Part shown: positions 7,242-9,850 of the stretch, piece by piece | How the letters are laid out: each line of letters opens with the position of its first letter | How positions within the stretch are numbered: the first letter of the stretch is position 1 | Source of the DNA: Magnetococcales bacterium | Lineage (GTDB): Bacteria; Pseudomonadota; Magnetococcia; Magnetococcales; JADFYX01 | Length of the DNA stretch: 9,850 nt | Direction of reading: 5' to 3' | NCBI GenBank assembly: GCA_015232795.1 | Contig: JADFYX010000075.1 | Span: 1-9,850, forward strand | Notes under the pieces: model-generated | What the model was told of the DNA's origin: nothing | Seen by the model: the letters and a program-made list of their open reading frames with translations, nothing else | Database searches by the model: none | Made by a program: the position numbers and the translations under genes

Positions 7242-7979
7242 ATGAATTTTAAATCTTTAAGCCTTGCTGGACTAGCCTGCTTAAGCATGGTATGTGTCCA
7301 AAATGCCTCGGCAGCAGATGATATGTTCTCAGAATACGCAGTAACCGGAGAGTTGAGTACTCGTGGTCTTGGCCTTAATGCAACCACAAACATTACATCA
7401 CAACTCAATGGTCGCTTAAGCTTGGCAGGTTTTACCTATAGCATGGATCAGGATCTTGATGATATCAGCTATGAGTCAGATCTTACCTTGATGACTGTAG
7501 GCGGTCTTGTTGATTGGCATCCATTCTCAGGAGGCTTGCGTCTATCAACTGGCCTATTCCTGAATTTTAATGGTATAGAAGCCTCAGCAACTCCTGCTTC
7601 CACAAGCAGCTACACTTTTAATAACGTTAGTTACAATGGCAGCCTGATAGACTCTGTAAGTGCAGATATCGAATTCAACACTGTTGCACCATATGTTGGT
7701 ATTGGCTGGGGCAACCCGGTACAAAAAGACAGTAACTGGTTTTTCCATTCTGACGTTGGTGTATTGTTCACAGGAAAACCAAGCGTGTCCCTCTCTGCCT
7801 CAACCAACTCTGCAAATATTTTAACTTCTGTTTCTAATGACGCTACAGCAGCTGCGACTCTCACTTCAGAAATTAATTCAAACGTAGCAGCAGCACAAGC
7901 AGACATAGAAGATGATGATGCTTTAACATATTTTCAATATTACCCTGTAATTTCATTGGGACTGTCATACCGTTTCTAA
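7242..7979 (+). CDS. Outer-membrane beta-barrel protein, conserved family of unknown function
   Basis: The 245-residue protein has a clear signal peptide: basic start, hydrophobic stretch and an A-S-A site, with predicted cleavage after A24. The mature part alternates polar and hydrophobic residues as in an eight-or-so-stranded barrel. It ends in SYRF, whose C-terminal Phe is the classic BAM recognition signal. VDWHPF, APYVGIGWGNPV and DVGVLFTGKPSVSL are recognisable conserved blocks of a proteobacterial outer-membrane family usually annotated only as outer membrane protein. Between the last strands lies an Ala/Ser/Asn/Thr-rich, probably helical segment ending in an acidic run (about residues 182-228). 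A good ribosome site, AAAGGG, lies about 7 bases before the ATG. A 174-base gap with its own candidate promoter precedes the gene and a strong terminator follows, so it looks monocistronic. A transport substrate cannot be inferred. Confidence 0.88.
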   Translation: MNFKSLSLAGLACLSMVCVQNASAADDMFSEYAVTGELSTRGLGLNATTNITSQLNGRLSLAGFTYSMDQDLDDISYESDLTLMTVGGLVDWHPFSGGLRLSTGLFLNFNGIEASATPASTSSYTFNNVSYNGSLIDSVSADIEFNTVAPYVGIGWGNPVQKDSNWFFHSDVGVLFTGKPSVSLSASTNSANILTSVSNDATAAATLTSEINSNVAAAQADIEDDDALTYFQYYPVISLGLSYRF

Positions 7980-8023
7980 TATAAGTTCCAGGTTATAATT
8001 ATTTGTAGCTAGACGCCTAGAAC

Positions 8024-8059
8024 AAAAAGAGGTGGGTTATAACACCCACCTCTTTTTTT
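8024..8059. terminator. Rho-independent terminator, probably bidirectional
   Basis: A perfect 14-bp stem (8024-8037 with 8044-8057) encloses a 6-base loop. The GC-rich core GAGGTGGG/CCCACCTC is flanked by an A-run on the left and a run of seven T on the right. It follows the outer-membrane protein gene by about 45 bases and faces the stop of the convergent radical SAM gene at 8108. The A and T runs allow it to terminate both. Confidence 0.93.
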
Positions 8060-8107
8060 ATCTTGGCTTTTTCGTTAATTCCAATCCTCTCTACTAGCAA
8101 ATACTAA

Positions 8108-9391
8108 TCAGAAAACCACCATAGGCTTGAATTCACCAAGGAGTTCTTGGCGACTTGCTTCTAATTGTTGGGATGTTAACGAAGATGTCATAACCGCAGA
8201 ATCTGATGAGCCATTTGTGCCTTTGTAAAAGCCACTTAATTGGTCGGTATTTAGTGCTAAATAGAGATCAATATCACCTTTTCCCCTATCAATTCTGTCG
8301 CGAATTTGGGTTCCTTTATAGGGGAAAAAAAGTGCTAAATCAAAATCGTTTGTTATTTCGCGACCTAAACGACTTGTAAAACGATGACTCATTAAAAAGC
8401 TTAAAAATTTTCGGGTATCTTGAATGCTATCTTTATCCTCTCCCGGCAGCCCCAACATTAAAAAAGCCTTTACTTTTATACCCCTCTTGTTACAAATCTC
8501 AACATAATCCATCTGCTGTTTAAGGCTGACCCTTTTTTCGACAAAATCTAGAATTTTTTGCGAACCAGACTCAGCCCCAAACCCGGTTTCAATACAGCCG
8601 GAATCGACCAACATCTGCGCTATCTCAGGGGTCATAGAACGGGCATGACCAAAACAGCGATAGTAGATGTCGTGTTTTACAATCTCTTGGGAAAGATTTT
8701 GTACTCGGGTTTTAGATAGAGTGAAAATATCGTCAAAAAACATTATACCACGAAATCCCGCCTCTTTAGCCTGCTCAATTTGCCGTCCTATATTCTCTGG
8801 CTTGTACATGAAGACCTTACTTTTGGCATCTTCACAAAACGTACACTTCATGGGGCAGCCCTTGGCTGTTAAAATTGTTGTGGAGGGGATGCCCTGGATG
8901 TCAAAACAGTATTGCTGGAGAAAGTCCGGCTTACGATATGGAATGGGAAACTGGTTCATCTGCTCAACAGAGATGGGGATTTGCAAAATTCGTGAAGAAC
9001 TATCCCCATTTGTTAATATTTCAAGTAGGGCCAACTCCCCATTGCCTATAACAATATGGTCAAAAGGCAGTTTGCTACAATCTTCCAGATAATATTTGGC
9101 ATGGGGACCACCCAAAATAACTTTGATATGTGATAACTTTTGTTTAACGTCAGCCAATATCTTATAAGCCTGATCCCTCTGGGGTGTCATGCAAGAGATC
9201 CCAATATGGCTATATGAATTATATTTTTCAATGTTATCAAAATCAAAATCATTTTCAATTGTTGATTCAATACCACGATCCAACATAAGAGAGTGCAAAG
9301 ACATAACCCCCATAGGAGGCATAACCCGATCAGAATCCAAAAAGCTATCGCGCAAAGAGACCAATAAAATTTTTACAGAATTTTTAAGCAT
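8108..9391 (-). CDS. B12-binding-domain-type radical SAM protein
   Basis: From the ATG at 9391 the product is 427 residues. A GTG at 9430 in the same frame would add 13 residues. I prefer the ATG because the sequence MLKNSVKILLVSL looks like the usual start of this family, although the ribosome site (CGGAAA) is poor. Residues 5-130 form a Rossmann-like B12-binding fold with a GGPHA motif (94-98), but the DxHxxG cobalamin-ligand motif is not visible. Residues about 170-345 are a radical SAM barrel. C179, C183 and C186 in CxxxCxxC would hold the 4Fe-4S cluster, GFGAESGSQ (271-279) contributes to SAM binding, and LMLGLPGE is at 311-318. Such enzymes use the 5'-deoxyadenosyl radical for methylation, cyclisation or rearrangement. 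The substrate is unknown. It lies 128 bases downstream of the MBOAT gene on the same strand with no visible terminator between, so it may be in an operon. Confidence 0.88.
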   Translation of the reverse strand: MLKNSVKILLVSLRDSFLDSDRVMPPMGVMSLHSLMLDRGIESTIENDFDFDNIEKYNSYSHIGISCMTPQRDQAYKILADVKQKLSHIKVILGGPHAKYYLEDCSKLPFDHIVIGNGELALLEILTNGDSSSRILQIPISVEQMNQFPIPYRKPDFLQQYCFDIQGIPSTTILTAKGCPMKCTFCEDAKSKVFMYKPENIGRQIEQAKEAGFRGIMFFDDIFTLSKTRVQNLSQEIVKHDIYYRCFGHARSMTPEIAQMLVDSGCIETGFGAESGSQKILDFVEKRVSLKQQMDYVEICNKRGIKVKAFLMLGLPGEDKDSIQDTRKFLSFLMSHRFTSRLGREITNDFDLALFFPYKGTQIRDRIDRGKGDIDLYLALNTDQLSGFYKGTNGSSDSAVMTSSLTSQQLEASRQELLGEFKPMVVF

Positions 9392-9519
9392 TTTCCGACA
9401 AGTCCAAGAATAAAAATTACGGCAACACACTCAAGTTGCTCAAGGTACTTACGTAAACAAAACTGACCTATATACAATAGAAAAATGGCTGGTTAGGTGT
9501 TAGTAAAACCCGTACCAGA

Positions 9520-9850
9520 TCAAAACTGAAAATAGATAAAAGCTGGTGAAAAACTACTCCGCATTACCAGTATGGCAAAAAATAGTAGACTTGCCAACGG
9601 GGTGTAGATCCATACCGCTTTGGGGAGGCTGGGGATAACTCCTTGCAACCTGAAATGGGCAAACAGGCCGTGAGCCCAGATGGGTAGAGAGTACAAAAAC
9701 ACCTTGGTAAAAAGAAATGCCGCAATAGACAGATCAGCCATTGCTGCATCAGCAAATGGGGAGAGAGTCAAATATTCGATAGACTGAGCAATATCTGTCT
9801 CACGAAAGATTAGCATTCCGATAGTGGTAAAGATAAACATAACAAAAACT
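9520..9850 (-). CDS. MBOAT-family O-acyltransferase, C-terminal fragment; continues past right edge
   Basis: The frame is open from the right edge, reading V-F-V before the Met at 9840, so that Met is internal and about 110 C-terminal residues are seen. The segment holds hydrophobic helices, an IFRE motif followed by a short amphipathic stretch like the GWVFFRA region of AlgI-type proteins, and the terminal FIYFQF, a characteristic MBOAT ending. AlgI/DltB-like members move acyl groups across the inner membrane to polysaccharides. The catalytic His region is outside the window, so the acceptor cannot be named. The radical SAM gene follows on the same strand. The assignment rests on the C-terminal motif and hydrophobicity only. 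Confidence 0.7.
   Translation of the reverse strand, partial: VFVMFIFTTIGMLIFRETDIAQSIEYLTLSPFADAAMADLSIAAFLFTKVFLYSLPIWAHGLFAHFRLQGVIPSLPKAVWIYTPLASLLFFAILVMRSSFSPAFIYFQF

Noticed and set aside
8667..9092. Plus-strand open frame of 141 codons
   Set aside because: It is antisense to the radical SAM core including the cluster-binding Cys motif, so it is a shadow.
9425..9445. GCAAC/GTTGC inverted repeat upstream of the radical SAM gene
   Set aside because: The stem is five base pairs with an 8-base loop, expected by chance and without T-tract or promoter context.

Overview
The window comes from a Gram-negative, probably proteobacterial, AT-rich chromosome. The evidence is a signal-peptide beta-barrel protein ending in Phe, two type I secretion style ABC proteins, a multidomain bacteriohemerythrin and a TPR/heptosyltransferase-like protein. 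Hemerythrins and a radical SAM enzyme fit a microaerophilic or redox-gradient lifestyle (magnetotactic-type proteobacteria are rich in such hemerythrins), but genus cannot be read from this sequence. There is no rRNA, tRNA, CRISPR array or recognisable insertion sequence.

Layout. From 4837 down to 1 on the minus strand lies one apparent operon. It contains (i) a complete type I secretion style ABC half-transporter whose nucleotide-binding domain has lost most catalytic signatures, (ii) a four-domain hemerythrin protein overlapping it by 4 bases (ATGA), and (iii) after a 75-base spacer, a second ABC transporter that begins with a degenerate C39-like domain and runs off the left edge before its ATPase domain. 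A 343-base AT-rich intergenic region (4838-5180) separates this operon from a divergent plus-strand gene (5181-7067) for eight-plus TPR repeats fused to a GT9-like glycosyltransferase domain. Next on the plus strand is a 245-residue outer-membrane beta-barrel protein (7242-7979) with its own likely promoter, ending at a strong hairpin terminator (8024-8059). Converging on it from the right are minus-strand genes for a B12-binding-fold radical SAM protein (8108-9391) and the C-terminal end of an MBOAT O-acyltransferase (9520 to beyond the right edge).

How the genes may work together. The minus-strand operon is the most striking part. A pseudo-ATPase-like exporter subunit is translationally coupled to a tetra-hemerythrin in which only the last domain keeps the full set of diiron ligands, and both precede a second exporter subunit. 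My inference is an oxygen-, redox- or metal-responsive variant of a type I secretion machine, possibly built on a heteromeric ABC pair. The TPR-glycosyltransferase beside it could modify an exported or surface product, but no substrate, HlyD-type adaptor or TolC gene is visible here. The radical SAM and MBOAT genes may form a separate unit concerned with envelope or small-molecule modification.
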